This document shows, one piece after another, positions 1 to 7,528 of a stretch of DNA of 64,000 nt (position 1 is its first letter; each line of letters begins with the position of its first letter). The DNA lies in NCBI RefSeq assembly GCF_001427665.1, contig NZ_LMHC01000006.1:98928-162927 (forward strand), read 5' to 3'. The position numbers were made by a program, and so were the translations under genes. Below the pieces are notes generated by a model. The model did not search any database. It was not told where the DNA came from and worked only from the letters and a program-made list of their open reading frames with translations. The stretch is from Caulobacter sp. Root655 (GTDB lineage Bacteria; Pseudomonadota; Alphaproteobacteria; Caulobacterales; Caulobacteraceae).

Positions 1-1
1 G

Positions 2-970
2 TCAGGAGACCTTCGCGAGGGTGGAGACGGAGCTCTGTTGCGCGCCGATCGCCCAGTGCATGGGCCATTGGCGCGTGATCGTGCGGTGGGCGATGGCCAG
101 GGCGCCGGTCAGGCCCGCCGAGGCGCCGGCGGTCGGTGCGGCGACGTAAACGCTCATGTCGAGGTCCCGGACGCTGGCGTCGTAGTCGGCCAGCTTGTCG
201 GTCAGGGCGCGGCGGACCTGTTCGTACATGTTGGCCTGCTGCATGACCCCGCCGCCGATGATGATCCGGTCGGGGCGGACGATGTAGGTCAGGGTGGCGC
301 AAAGGCCGGCGATGTAGTCGGCCTCGATGGCCCAGGCGGGATGATGGGCGGGAAGCTCTTCGGCCGGCGCGCCCCATCGGGCCAGCATGGCCGGTCCGCA
401 GGCCAGGCCCTCCAGGCAGTCGCCATGGAACGGGCAAATGCCTTCGAAGGCCTGGTCGCCGACGGCGCGCGGCAGGCGGATATGGCCGGCCTCGGGATGG
501 TTGGCGCCACCGTGCGGCACGCCGCCGATCAGCAGGCCGACCCCGATGCCGGTGCCGATCGTCACATAGCAGAAGGTGTCGAGCCCCCGGCCGCCGCCGA
601 ACAACAGCTCGCCCACGGCCGCGCAGTTAACGTCGGTGTCCAGCGCCATCGGAACGTCCAGCCGCCGCCGGAAGTGGCCCAGGAGGTCGATGTCGCTCCA
701 GCCGGCCTTGGGCGTCGAGGTGATCGAACCGTAGTTGGCCGAGGTCTGGCGCAGGGACAGCGGGCCGAAGCTGCCGATCGCCAGGGCCGACAGCGGGCCA
801 TGGGCGGTCGCCGCCCGGTCGAAGAAGGCGCTGGCCGCCCCCAGGGTCTCGTCGGGCGTGGTGGTGGGGATGCGCACCTGGTCGAGGATCACGCCATCCT
901 CGTTGGCCACCCCGCACAGGAACTTCGTCCCGCCGGCCTCGACGCCGCCCAACAACATGCGATCTGACAT
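2..970 (-). CDS. ROK-family sugar kinase, probable fructokinase
   Basis: Phosphorylates a hexose, most likely fructose, with ATP in the cytoplasm. The N-terminal phosphate-binding loop GGVEAGGTKF is at residues 8-17, the catalytic-type DTDVN at 111-115 and TIGTGIGVG at 138-146. The ROK zinc site is intact, with EAGH at 160-163 and CPFHGDC at 179-185. This layout is typical of the YdhR/GmuE-like fructokinases, and about 320 residues is the usual length. I chose the ATG at 970 because the kinase homology begins four residues later; the longer frame upstream is low-complexity Arg/Pro sequence. A ROK regulator lies upstream on the same strand. Fructose is a family-based assignment; mannose or another hexose remains possible. 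Confidence 0.85.
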   Translation of the reverse strand: MSDRMLLGGVEAGGTKFLCGVANEDGVILDQVRIPTTTPDETLGAASAFFDRAATAHGPLSALAIGSFGPLSLRQTSANYGSITSTPKAGWSDIDLLGHFRRRLDVPMALDTDVNCAAVGELLFGGGRGLDTFCYVTIGTGIGVGLLIGGVPHGGANHPEAGHIRLPRAVGDQAFEGICPFHGDCLEGLACGPAMLARWGAPAEELPAHHPAWAIEADYIAGLCATLTYIVRPDRIIIGGGVMQQANMYEQVRRALTDKLADYDASVRDLDMSVYVAAPTAGASAGLTGALAIAHRTITRQWPMHWAIGAQQSSVSTLAKVS

Positions 971-1059
971 GGTTTCAATACTCGTGGATGGCGGCTTACT
1001 GGCCGGTTTGACGGAGGCGCCCGGCCGGGCAGGCGCCGTCGCGCGCCCGGACCGGGAGG

Positions 1060-1173
1060 CTAGAACCTGTGGGTGAGGCTGGCGAGATGGCCGTGTCCGG
1101 CTTGCGCCGGAGGAGCGAACGCGCGCCCCGCGGCCAGGGACACGGACGTGCGGCGGCAAGCTCTGAAGGTCAT
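1060..1173 (-). pseudogene. Possible remnant of a deleted TonB-dependent receptor gene
   Basis: A 37-codon frame with a good ribosome site (AGGA, 3 bases, ATG). It opens with a short basic, signal-like N-terminus (MTFRACRR) and ends in SLTHRF followed by a stop. Aromatic Arg-Phe ends of this kind close many Caulobacter TonB receptors. It lies where a receptor would be expected, between a ROK regulator and a sugar kinase. I infer that an internal in-frame deletion may have fused the two ends of such a gene; a chance short frame is also possible. The rest of the 318-base gap holds one palindrome (1239-1259) and nothing else I can recognise. Confidence 0.25.
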
Positions 1174-1238
1174 TGTTTCCTCACGCGATGCGTCTTTCGA
1201 GACGCTATTCTTCCCGCCGGTCGGCGGCGTTATCCAAT

Positions 1239-1259
1239 TAAATCTAGTAAAGTGATTTA
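1239..1259. promoter_or_regulatory. Operator-like palindrome TAAATC-N9-GATTTA
   Basis: Perfect 6-base arms around a 9-base spacer in an AT-rich island within GC-rich DNA, about 65 bases upstream of the short frame at 1173 and just downstream of the ROK regulator gene. It is a plausible binding site for that regulator, controlling the kinase transcript. Assignment by position only. Confidence 0.4.
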
Positions 1260-1288
1260 GTCGAGTCAACGGCGAGGATGAAGCCCGC

Positions 1289-2422
1289 CTAGTCGTCGGC
1301 GCCTTTCAGGAGCGAGCCGAGGTTGGGGGTGTAGCTGGCATAGAGCGGCAGGAGCCCGGCCCCCACCGCCGGAGCGACTTCGCCGATCCGGCCGCGAAGC
1401 AGGCTGGGCGTGAAGAAGTCCCGCGGCGCGCTGGCGGCGATCTTCCCTTCGACCAGCTGGCCAAGGGCCTCCAGGGCGGCCTCGTCCAGGGCGCCGCTGA
1501 GCACCACCGCGTCGAGGTCCAAGAGGCTGTTGGCGCCGATGGTGACGAAGGCGATGGCCTCGGCGCAGTCCTCGAGCCAGGCCTGGCGGATCGCGGCGTC
1601 GTCGCCGGACCCCAGGCGCGCTTCCAGGCTGTAGAGCGACGCCCTGTGGAGCAGGAAGTCCCGGCCTCCGGGCGTCGCAACCGGCATCGAGGCCAGGGCC
1701 GCGGCGTTGCCATGGCGGCCCTGGTGGATCTGGCCGCCCAGCACCAGGCCGCCGCCGACGAAGGCGCCGATGTGGAAATAGAGGTAGTTCTCGATCCCCA
1801 GGCCGACGCCGCACAGGAGCTCGGCCAGCGCCGCGGCGTTGCCGTCGTTCTCGAAGAACACCGGACAGTCCAGCCCGGACCGGAAGGCCTCCTCGACATC
1901 GGCCCTCCCCCAGTCCTTGGCCTGGTCGGCCGAAACGCCGATCTCGTCGCGCCATTCGCCGATGAACCACGGCATGGCGATGCCGACCCCCAGGAACGCC
2001 TCGCGCCGCTCCGGCGCCAGGGCGGCCAGCTGGACCCGGGCGAACCGCGCGATCTCGGCGATCACCGCCTCAGGCTGAGGGAACGTCACGTCATGGGTCT
2101 GGGTGGCCAGGACCACGCCGTCGAAGTTCAGCAGCACGCAGGTCAGGCGGTTGCGCCCGATCTCGACGCCGATGGTGAAGCCGTTGTCGCCGTTGATCTT
2201 GTAGATCGTGGAGGGCTGGCCCATCCCGCCCGTGCGCCGCCCGGCCACGACCAGCAGGCCGTCGGCTTCCAGGCCTTCGACGATGCGGACGGCCGCCTGG
2301 GGCGACAGTCCGGTGATCTTGGCCAGGTCGGCCTTGGAGGCGCCGTCCAGTCGGCGGATCGTCGAGAGGACGAGGCGCTCGTTGTAGCGGCGAACGCCGT
2401 TGGAATTGCTGCCGCGCGCCAT
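1289..2422 (-). CDS. ROK-family transcriptional regulator (NagC/XylR type)
   Basis: Sugar-responsive DNA-binding regulator. A winged helix-turn-helix occupies about residues 12-65 (NERLVLSTIRRLDGASKADLAKITGLSPQ is its core region), followed by a ROK sugar-binding domain to the end. Total length of 377 residues fits the family. The domain keeps ENDGNAAALAE but where kinases carry EIGH and the Cys-rich zinc site this protein reads HQGRHGNAAALAS, with no CxCGxxGC. It is therefore a non-catalytic, probably zinc-free ROK regulator. The neighbouring sugar kinase and the palindrome downstream suggest local control of the kinase operon; control of the adjacent fuconate dehydratase is an alternative. 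Confidence 0.85.
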   Translation of the reverse strand: MARGSNSNGVRRYNERLVLSTIRRLDGASKADLAKITGLSPQAAVRIVEGLEADGLLVVAGRRTGGMGQPSTIYKINGDNGFTIGVEIGRNRLTCVLLNFDGVVLATQTHDVTFPQPEAVIAEIARFARVQLAALAPERREAFLGVGIAMPWFIGEWRDEIGVSADQAKDWGRADVEEAFRSGLDCPVFFENDGNAAALAELLCGVGLGIENYLYFHIGAFVGGGLVLGGQIHQGRHGNAAALASMPVATPGGRDFLLHRASLYSLEARLGSGDDAAIRQAWLEDCAEAIAFVTIGANSLLDLDAVVLSGALDEAALEALGQLVEGKIAASAPRDFFTPSLLRGRIGEVAPAVGAGLLPLYASYTPNLGSLLKGADD

Positions 2423-2614
2423 TCGACGGACACCCTCTAGGCCGGTGGGGCCGGCATGATAGCCGCGCGGCTTCGAGTCGCTAGCCGGTCAATCCTGTCG
2501 CCCGTCGTCGGGCCCCACGCCCCTCCCCCATTCGACGAAACCTCGCTCACCGGTTCGGTGCGGGTGCGCGACGCGGATGCGGATCGGCGCCGGAAGGCCG
2601 GCGGAGTCCGCTAG

Positions 2615-3940
2615 CTAGCAGGCGATACGGTCGGCCGGCTTGGCCCCGCCGTCGGCCCGCGCTTCGCCCCGATGCCGGTACTGCTCCAGGGAAGCGGCCT
2701 TCATCTGGATCGAGAAGCCGGGCGCCCGCGGCGGCATGTAGGCGGCGTCGCGGATGACGCAGGGCTCGACGAAGTGCTCGTGCAGGTGATCGACATATTC
2801 GATGACGCGGCCCTCGCGCGTTCCCGAGAAGCACAGGTAGTCGATCATCGACAGGTGCTGAACGTATTCGCACAATCCCACCCCGCCGGCGTGCGGGCAA
2901 ACCGGCAGGTCATACTTGGCCGCCATCAGCAGCACGGCCAGGACCTCATTGACCCCGCCCAGCCGGCAGGCGTCGATCTGCACCACGTCGATCGCGCCGT
3001 TCATGATGAACTGCTTGAACAGAATGCGGTTCTGGCACATCTCGCCGGTCGCGACCTTGACCTCGCCGATGCCGGCGCGGATGCGGGCGTGGCCGTAGAC
3101 GTCGTCCGGGCTGGTCGGCTCCTCGATGAACCACGGCTTGGCGAAGGCCAGGGCGTTGACCCAGTCGATGGCCTCCTCGACGTCCCACACCTGGTTGGCG
3201 TCGATCATCAGGGTGCGGTCGGGGCCCAGCACCTCGCGCGCGATGCTGACGCGGCGGATGTCGTCGGCGCGGTTGGCGCCGACCTTGAGCTTGATGTGGC
3301 GGAAGCCGGCGTCGACGGCCTCCTGGGCCAGGCGCCGCAACTTGGCGTCGTCATAGCCCAGCCAGCCGGCCGAAGTGGTGTAGCAGGGGAAGCCCTCGGC
3401 CTCGAGGGTCTCGACCCGCCCGGCCTTGCCCTCGGCGCGGGCTTCCAGCAGCGCCAGCGCCTCGGCGGGCTTGATGCAGTCGGTCAGGTAGCGGAAGTCG
3501 ATGGCGCGGACCAGTTCGGCGGGCGACATGTCGGCCACCAGCCGCCAGACCGGCTTGCCCTCGGCGCGGGCCCACAGGTCCCAGACCGCGTTGACGACCG
3601 CGCCGGTCGCCAGGTGCATGGCGCCCTTGTCGGGGCCGATCCAGCGCAACTGGCTGTCGCCGGTCAGGTGGCGCCAGAAGCGAGCCGGGTCCTGCTTCAC
3701 CCAGTCCAGATCGATCCCGACCACCAGGTGGCGCATGGCCTCGATCGCCGCGATGCAGATCTCGTTGCCGCGACCGATCGTGAAGGTCAGGCCGTGGCCT
3801 TCCAGCCCATCCTGATCGGTTTCCAGCACGACATAGGCCGCCGAATAGTCCGGATCGGGATTCATGGCGTCCGAGCCGTCCAACGCCTGGCTGGTGGGGA
3901 AACGCACGTCGGCCGTCCGCAGGCCAGTAATTCGAGCCAT
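2615..3940 (-). CDS. L-fuconate dehydratase (enolase superfamily)
   Basis: Dehydrates L-fuconate to 2-keto-3-deoxy-L-fuconate, the central step of non-phosphorylating fucose breakdown. At 441 residues it matches the characterised Xanthomonas campestris enzyme in length and in residue spacing: the Lys pair KLK is at 217-219, magnesium ligands are Asp248 (IDAN), Glu274 (EEPTS) and Glu300 (ATGE), and the catalytic His is 350 (CPHAGG). It is separated from the rest of the pathway operon by the TonB receptor, first fucosidase and regulator. Its upstream gap contains a copy of the locus-wide operator (4044-4086), which ties it to the regulon. Confidence 0.93.
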   Translation of the reverse strand: MARITGLRTADVRFPTSQALDGSDAMNPDPDYSAAYVVLETDQDGLEGHGLTFTIGRGNEICIAAIEAMRHLVVGIDLDWVKQDPARFWRHLTGDSQLRWIGPDKGAMHLATGAVVNAVWDLWARAEGKPVWRLVADMSPAELVRAIDFRYLTDCIKPAEALALLEARAEGKAGRVETLEAEGFPCYTTSAGWLGYDDAKLRRLAQEAVDAGFRHIKLKVGANRADDIRRVSIAREVLGPDRTLMIDANQVWDVEEAIDWVNALAFAKPWFIEEPTSPDDVYGHARIRAGIGEVKVATGEMCQNRILFKQFIMNGAIDVVQIDACRLGGVNEVLAVLLMAAKYDLPVCPHAGGVGLCEYVQHLSMIDYLCFSGTREGRVIEYVDHLHEHFVEPCVIRDAAYMPPRAPGFSIQMKAASLEQYRHRGEARADGGAKPADRIAC

Positions 3941-4043
3941 CAGGACTGGGCCCCTCTCAGGCTGTGGACGCAGGTCAAGGCGGTGATCTCCAAGGGTCGC
4001 GTTCGGGGTCGGGGCGCACGCGGAGGACGATGTTTCAACGGTG

Positions 4044-4086
4044 ATTTCGTATGTGGAATATACGTTCGCATTTAAAATGCAGTCAA
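4044..4086. promoter_or_regulatory. Fucose-regulon operator, copy upstream of fuconate dehydratase
   Basis: Contains TTCGCATTTAAAATGC at 4065-4080, which fits the consensus TTCRYATWWRAAATRC shared with sites at 7280-7324, 15551-15583 and 18681-18714. Over 37 bases it matches the site at 7280 at 30 positions, including the left element ATGTGGA. It starts 104 bases upstream of the dehydratase ATG. The 543-base gap it lies in also holds a palindrome (4213-4230) and a dispersed repeat (4348-4451), but no gene. Confidence 0.6.
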
Positions 4087-4212
4087 CACCCTAGCGAACG
4101 GCGAGCGCGGACCTGGACCGCGACGCCGATCACCCGGCGGCGCGTTTTCGGGGCTGAAATCAAAGACCAACCTCAAAAAAGGTAGCGATAACATCGTCGC
4201 GGATTGTTACGA

Positions 4213-4230
4213 CAAATGCAAGCGCATTTG
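4213..4230. promoter_or_regulatory. Perfect palindrome CAAATGC-AAGC-GCATTTG
   Basis: Seven-base arms around a 4-base centre in an AT-rich stretch, about 130 bases further upstream of fuconate dehydratase than the 4044 operator. The shape is like a LacI/GntR-type operator. It shares GCATTT with the regulon motif but is not a copy of it. Confidence 0.4.
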
Positions 4231-4347
4231 CATTCTACTTTTACCAATGAACCGCCGGTGTTTCATTGCCTCGCGGACACCTGACGCTCGGAGCGCGCCC
4301 TAGGAGCCGTGGACGGTAGGCGTTGAAGGTTGGTTTCGGCCGCGCCT

Positions 4348-4451
4348 TGCGTCCTTCGAGGCTTCGCTACGCTACGCACCTCAGGATGAGGGAGGCAGCA
4401 CAGACTTCCTCATCCTGAGGCGCCCTCCAAAGGAGGGCCTCGAAGGACGCA
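4348..4451. repeat. Dispersed palindromic repeat, TGCGTCCTTCGAGG family, copy 1
   Basis: Outer arms TGCGTCCTTCGAGGC and its complement enclose inner arms CCTCAGGATGAG / CTCATCCTGAGG. A second copy with the same arms but different loops is at 45567-45673. It lies directly after the TonB receptor stop codon, so it may also end that transcript. Confidence 0.85.
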
Positions 4452-4483
4452 GGGCGCTTCAAGACCTCAGCCGCCCACAGCTC

Positions 4484-7252
4484 TTAGAACTTCGCGCGCA
4501 CGCCGGCCGTGAACCTGCGGCCGACATTCTCGTAGCCGCGGCTGTAGCCGTAGGCGTTCTGGTCGATCCGGGCGCTGTCGGTCAGGTTCTGGCCGTCGAC
4601 GGTCAGGCTGATGCTCTTGGTCAGGTCGTAGCTGGCCGAGAAGTCGACCTGCCCGTAGGACTGGCCATAGCTGCCGTCGCCGAAGGTCGAGGTCGTGCTG
4701 TTCACGAACTTGCTGCGGAAGTTGTAGGCGAGGCGAGCGCTGAGGCGGCCGTTCTCGTAGTAGCCGACCAGGTTGTAGCTGTATTTCGAAACGCCAGGCA
4801 GCGGCAGCGGCGGCCCGCCCTGCACCGTGGAAACGTCGTCGGCGTCGATGTAGGTGAAGTTGGCGATGACCCCGAAGTCGTCGAACGGCCCCGGCAGGAA
4901 GGTCAACGGGGCCTGGACACCCAGCTCCGCGCCCTTCAGCTTGCCGCCGGCCCCGTTGTCGGGCTGCGAGATCGTGAAGGTCCGCGGCACGATCGCCCCG
5001 GTCTCGGTCAGGGTGACGTTGATGTTCTCGACGCGGCTGGTCGAGACGACGAAATTCTGGACGTCCTTGTAGAACAGCGCGGCGCTGACCAGGCCGCCCT
5101 GGCCGAAATAGTATTCCACCGACACGTCCAGCTGCTTGGCCCGGTACGGGTCGACATTGGGGTTGTTGATGGTGATGAAGCTGGTGTTGGCGTTCACCGT
5201 CGTCGACGGCGACAAGGTCGACATCGTCGGACGCGACATCACCTTGGCCACGGCGGCGCGCAGCACCAGGTCTTCCCGCAGGTTGTAGCGAAGGTTCAGG
5301 CTGGGCAGCCAGTCGTGGTAGGCGCGCTTGATCGACACCGGCGTGACGCTGGGCAGGGTGGTGGTCGAGGAACCCAGCGAGAAGCGAATCTGCGTCAGGT
5401 CCGGGGCGTAGCCGGCCGAGTCCTGGTCGGTGTGCACGTAGCGGAGGCCGACATTGCCGGTCAGCCGGTCGTCGCTCGTCGCGAAATCGGCGCGCAGATA
5501 AGCCGAGGCCTCCTTCTCGCCCACCGCGTACTCATTGGCCAGGGCGCGGACCGTCGGCGCGACCTTCAGGATGGCGTCGAGCGGCGCCTTGGCGAACAGC
5601 AGCGCCGGGTCGGCCGACAGGAAGGTGCTCGGATATTTCACCGGGCCGTCATAGCTGTTGAAGAAGTGGTCGAACGAATAGAGCCGCATCAGGCTGGAGG
5701 CGTCGAACGACGGGCCGTCGACCGAGGCGACGACCGGCAGGCCCAGCAGGCCGGCCAATTGCGCGGCGGTGACCTTGATCTGGCTGGTGCCGAATTCCTG
5801 CTTGCGATCCGAATAGCGCGCGCCGGCCTTCACGCCCCGCAGGAAGCCCTGGCCGGTGTCGTAGGCCAGGTCGAGCTTGGTGTCCCAGTTGCGGTCGTCG
5901 ATCGGCCGGCGATAGTCGCCCGACAGCCCGATGCCCTTGAAGTTGGCCGGGTTCAGCGGGTCATAGCCGCGGGTGAAGTTGAACTGCGGGAGGTTCTTCG
6001 GGTCCTGGCGGAAGTCGTAGGAGGCGCTGGCGCGCCCCAGCACCGTCGGCACGAAGCTGTCGAACAGCTGCTCGGCCTTCGAATAGGAGCCCTCGCCGTT
6101 CACCGTCAGGCGGCCGAAGTCCAGCTTGAAGCCGGTCCCTCCCGATTTGAGCGTGTTGTAGGTGTTGGAGACGGTGTTGGTGTTGCGATAGTCGACACCG
6201 TCGGCGTCGAGGTAGATGACCCGGCCGTTGGCGTCGAGCGCGCTGTCGCGGATGCACCCGCCCGGCGCCACGCCCTGCTGGGCGGTCGGGCAGATGATGC
6301 TGGTGAACCGCAGGGTGTTGATCGGCTGGCTGAGCTTGGTCTCGTACTTTGAATAGAGGAAGTCGCCATACAGCTCGATGCGGTCGGTCGGTCGCGCCTG
6401 GAACCCGCCGATCGCGGTCACGCGCTTCGAATTGCCCAGGATGATCCGGGTGCCGGCCTCGTGGTTGAAGCGCAGGCTGTCGGCGAAATCGCCGTCCCGG
6501 TTGTAGTCGAGCTTGGGCGTGCGGGTGTTCTCGACGCCGTTCTCGAAGCCGAAGCCGCGGAAGGTGTCGGACCGGAAGTCGCGGCGCTGGTAGTTGACGC
6601 CCAGGCTGACCCCGAACCGGTCGGAAAACAGGTGATTGACCAGCACGGCCACCTGCGGCTCGACCTTTTGCGACTTCTGCTCGTACAGGCCTTCGGCGCT
6701 GATCGCGATGCGGTCGCGACCCAGGTCCAGCGGCCGGGCGGTGTTGATGTTGACCGTCGCGGCCAGGCCGCCGCTGAGCTGATCGGCCGAGGGGGTCTTG
6801 TAGACCTCGACCGAACTGACGAAGTCGGAGGCCAGGGTGGCGAATTCGAAGCTGCGACCGCCGCTCGGGGTGGTCAGCACGCGGCCGTTGTATAGGGTTT
6901 GGGTGAAATCCGGGCTCAGGCCGCGGACGCTGATCCGCGAGCCTTCGCCGTTGGTGCGGGTGATCTGCACGCCGGTGATGCGCTGCAGGGAGTCGGCCAG
7001 GTTCTGGTCGGGGAACTTGCCGATGTCCTCGGCCGAAATGACGTCGCTGATCACCGAGGCGGTGCGCTTGATGGTCGCGGCCTTGGCCAGGCTTTGGCGA
7101 AAGCCGGTGACGATGACCTCGTCGACCGTGCTGTCGGCGGCGGCGGGCGGCGGCGGGGCTTCGGCGGCTTGAGCATGGGCCAGGCCCGGAAGCAGGGCCA
7201 TCAAGGCCAGCGCCGAGACCCCTCCGATGAGCGAACTCTTTTCCAACGTCAT
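4484..7252 (-). CDS. TonB-dependent receptor, probable fucose-glycan importer
   Basis: Outer-membrane beta-barrel of about 922 residues that takes up an oligosaccharide at the expense of TonB energy. The signal peptide (MTLEKSSLIGG to AHA) is followed by a Pro/Ala linker, a TonB box (DEVIVTG), the plug domain (about 45-170, with GKFPDQNLADSLQRITGV) and a barrel ending in an aromatic RRFTAGVRAKF. It is of the Xanthomonas/Caulobacter long class. I chose the ATG at 7252, which has GGGAGG just upstream, over an ATG 36 bases earlier that sits inside the operator. It is divergent from a secreted alpha-L-fucosidase and carries a fucose-regulon site at its promoter, so a fucosylated glycan is the inferred cargo. 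Confidence 0.9.
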   Translation of the reverse strand: MTLEKSSLIGGVSALALMALLPGLAHAQAAEAPPPPAAADSTVDEVIVTGFRQSLAKAATIKRTASVISDVISAEDIGKFPDQNLADSLQRITGVQITRTNGEGSRISVRGLSPDFTQTLYNGRVLTTPSGGRSFEFATLASDFVSSVEVYKTPSADQLSGGLAATVNINTARPLDLGRDRIAISAEGLYEQKSQKVEPQVAVLVNHLFSDRFGVSLGVNYQRRDFRSDTFRGFGFENGVENTRTPKLDYNRDGDFADSLRFNHEAGTRIILGNSKRVTAIGGFQARPTDRIELYGDFLYSKYETKLSQPINTLRFTSIICPTAQQGVAPGGCIRDSALDANGRVIYLDADGVDYRNTNTVSNTYNTLKSGGTGFKLDFGRLTVNGEGSYSKAEQLFDSFVPTVLGRASASYDFRQDPKNLPQFNFTRGYDPLNPANFKGIGLSGDYRRPIDDRNWDTKLDLAYDTGQGFLRGVKAGARYSDRKQEFGTSQIKVTAAQLAGLLGLPVVASVDGPSFDASSLMRLYSFDHFFNSYDGPVKYPSTFLSADPALLFAKAPLDAILKVAPTVRALANEYAVGEKEASAYLRADFATSDDRLTGNVGLRYVHTDQDSAGYAPDLTQIRFSLGSSTTTLPSVTPVSIKRAYHDWLPSLNLRYNLREDLVLRAAVAKVMSRPTMSTLSPSTTVNANTSFITINNPNVDPYRAKQLDVSVEYYFGQGGLVSAALFYKDVQNFVVSTSRVENINVTLTETGAIVPRTFTISQPDNGAGGKLKGAELGVQAPLTFLPGPFDDFGVIANFTYIDADDVSTVQGGPPLPLPGVSKYSYNLVGYYENGRLSARLAYNFRSKFVNSTTSTFGDGSYGQSYGQVDFSASYDLTKSISLTVDGQNLTDSARIDQNAYGYSRGYENVGRRFTAGVRAKF

Positions 7253-7279
7253 ATCCTCCCCCGTCAGCGCTTGCCGCGC

Positions 7280-7324
7280 ATTTTGCATGTGGATTTTATG
7301 TTCGTATTTAAAATACCTGTCAAC
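7280..7324. promoter_or_regulatory. Fucose-regulon operator at the TonB receptor promoter
   Basis: Contains TTCGTATTTAAAATAC (7301-7316) preceded by ATGTGGAT, closely matching the site upstream of fuconate dehydratase. It lies immediately upstream of the receptor ribosome site, where binding would block transcription. Confidence 0.6.
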
Positions 7325-7348
7325 TCATTGGCGTAAATTCGGGAAGAC

Positions 7349-7386
7349 CAATATGAAATGCAACTTGCACATATAAACTCATATTG
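7349..7386. promoter_or_regulatory. Inverted repeat CAATATGA...TCATATTG in divergent promoter
   Basis: Perfect 8-base arms 22 bases apart between the TonB receptor and the first fucosidase. The left part reads ATATGAAATGCA, resembling ATATGAAATACA in the site at 15551, so the same regulator may contact it. It could serve the fucosidase promoter. Confidence 0.45.
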
Positions 7387-7528
7387 CCTATCTAGGGTCG
7401 CGGCCTTTGGGGGACCGGCTGAACGGACCCGGTAGCAACGACCCGGGTCGCCCGGCGCGCCGCTCCGCCACGGCCGCCCAAGACCCGTTCGGCGGTCGAC
7501 GGCTTTCGAAACCGAGGAAAAAGGTCAG

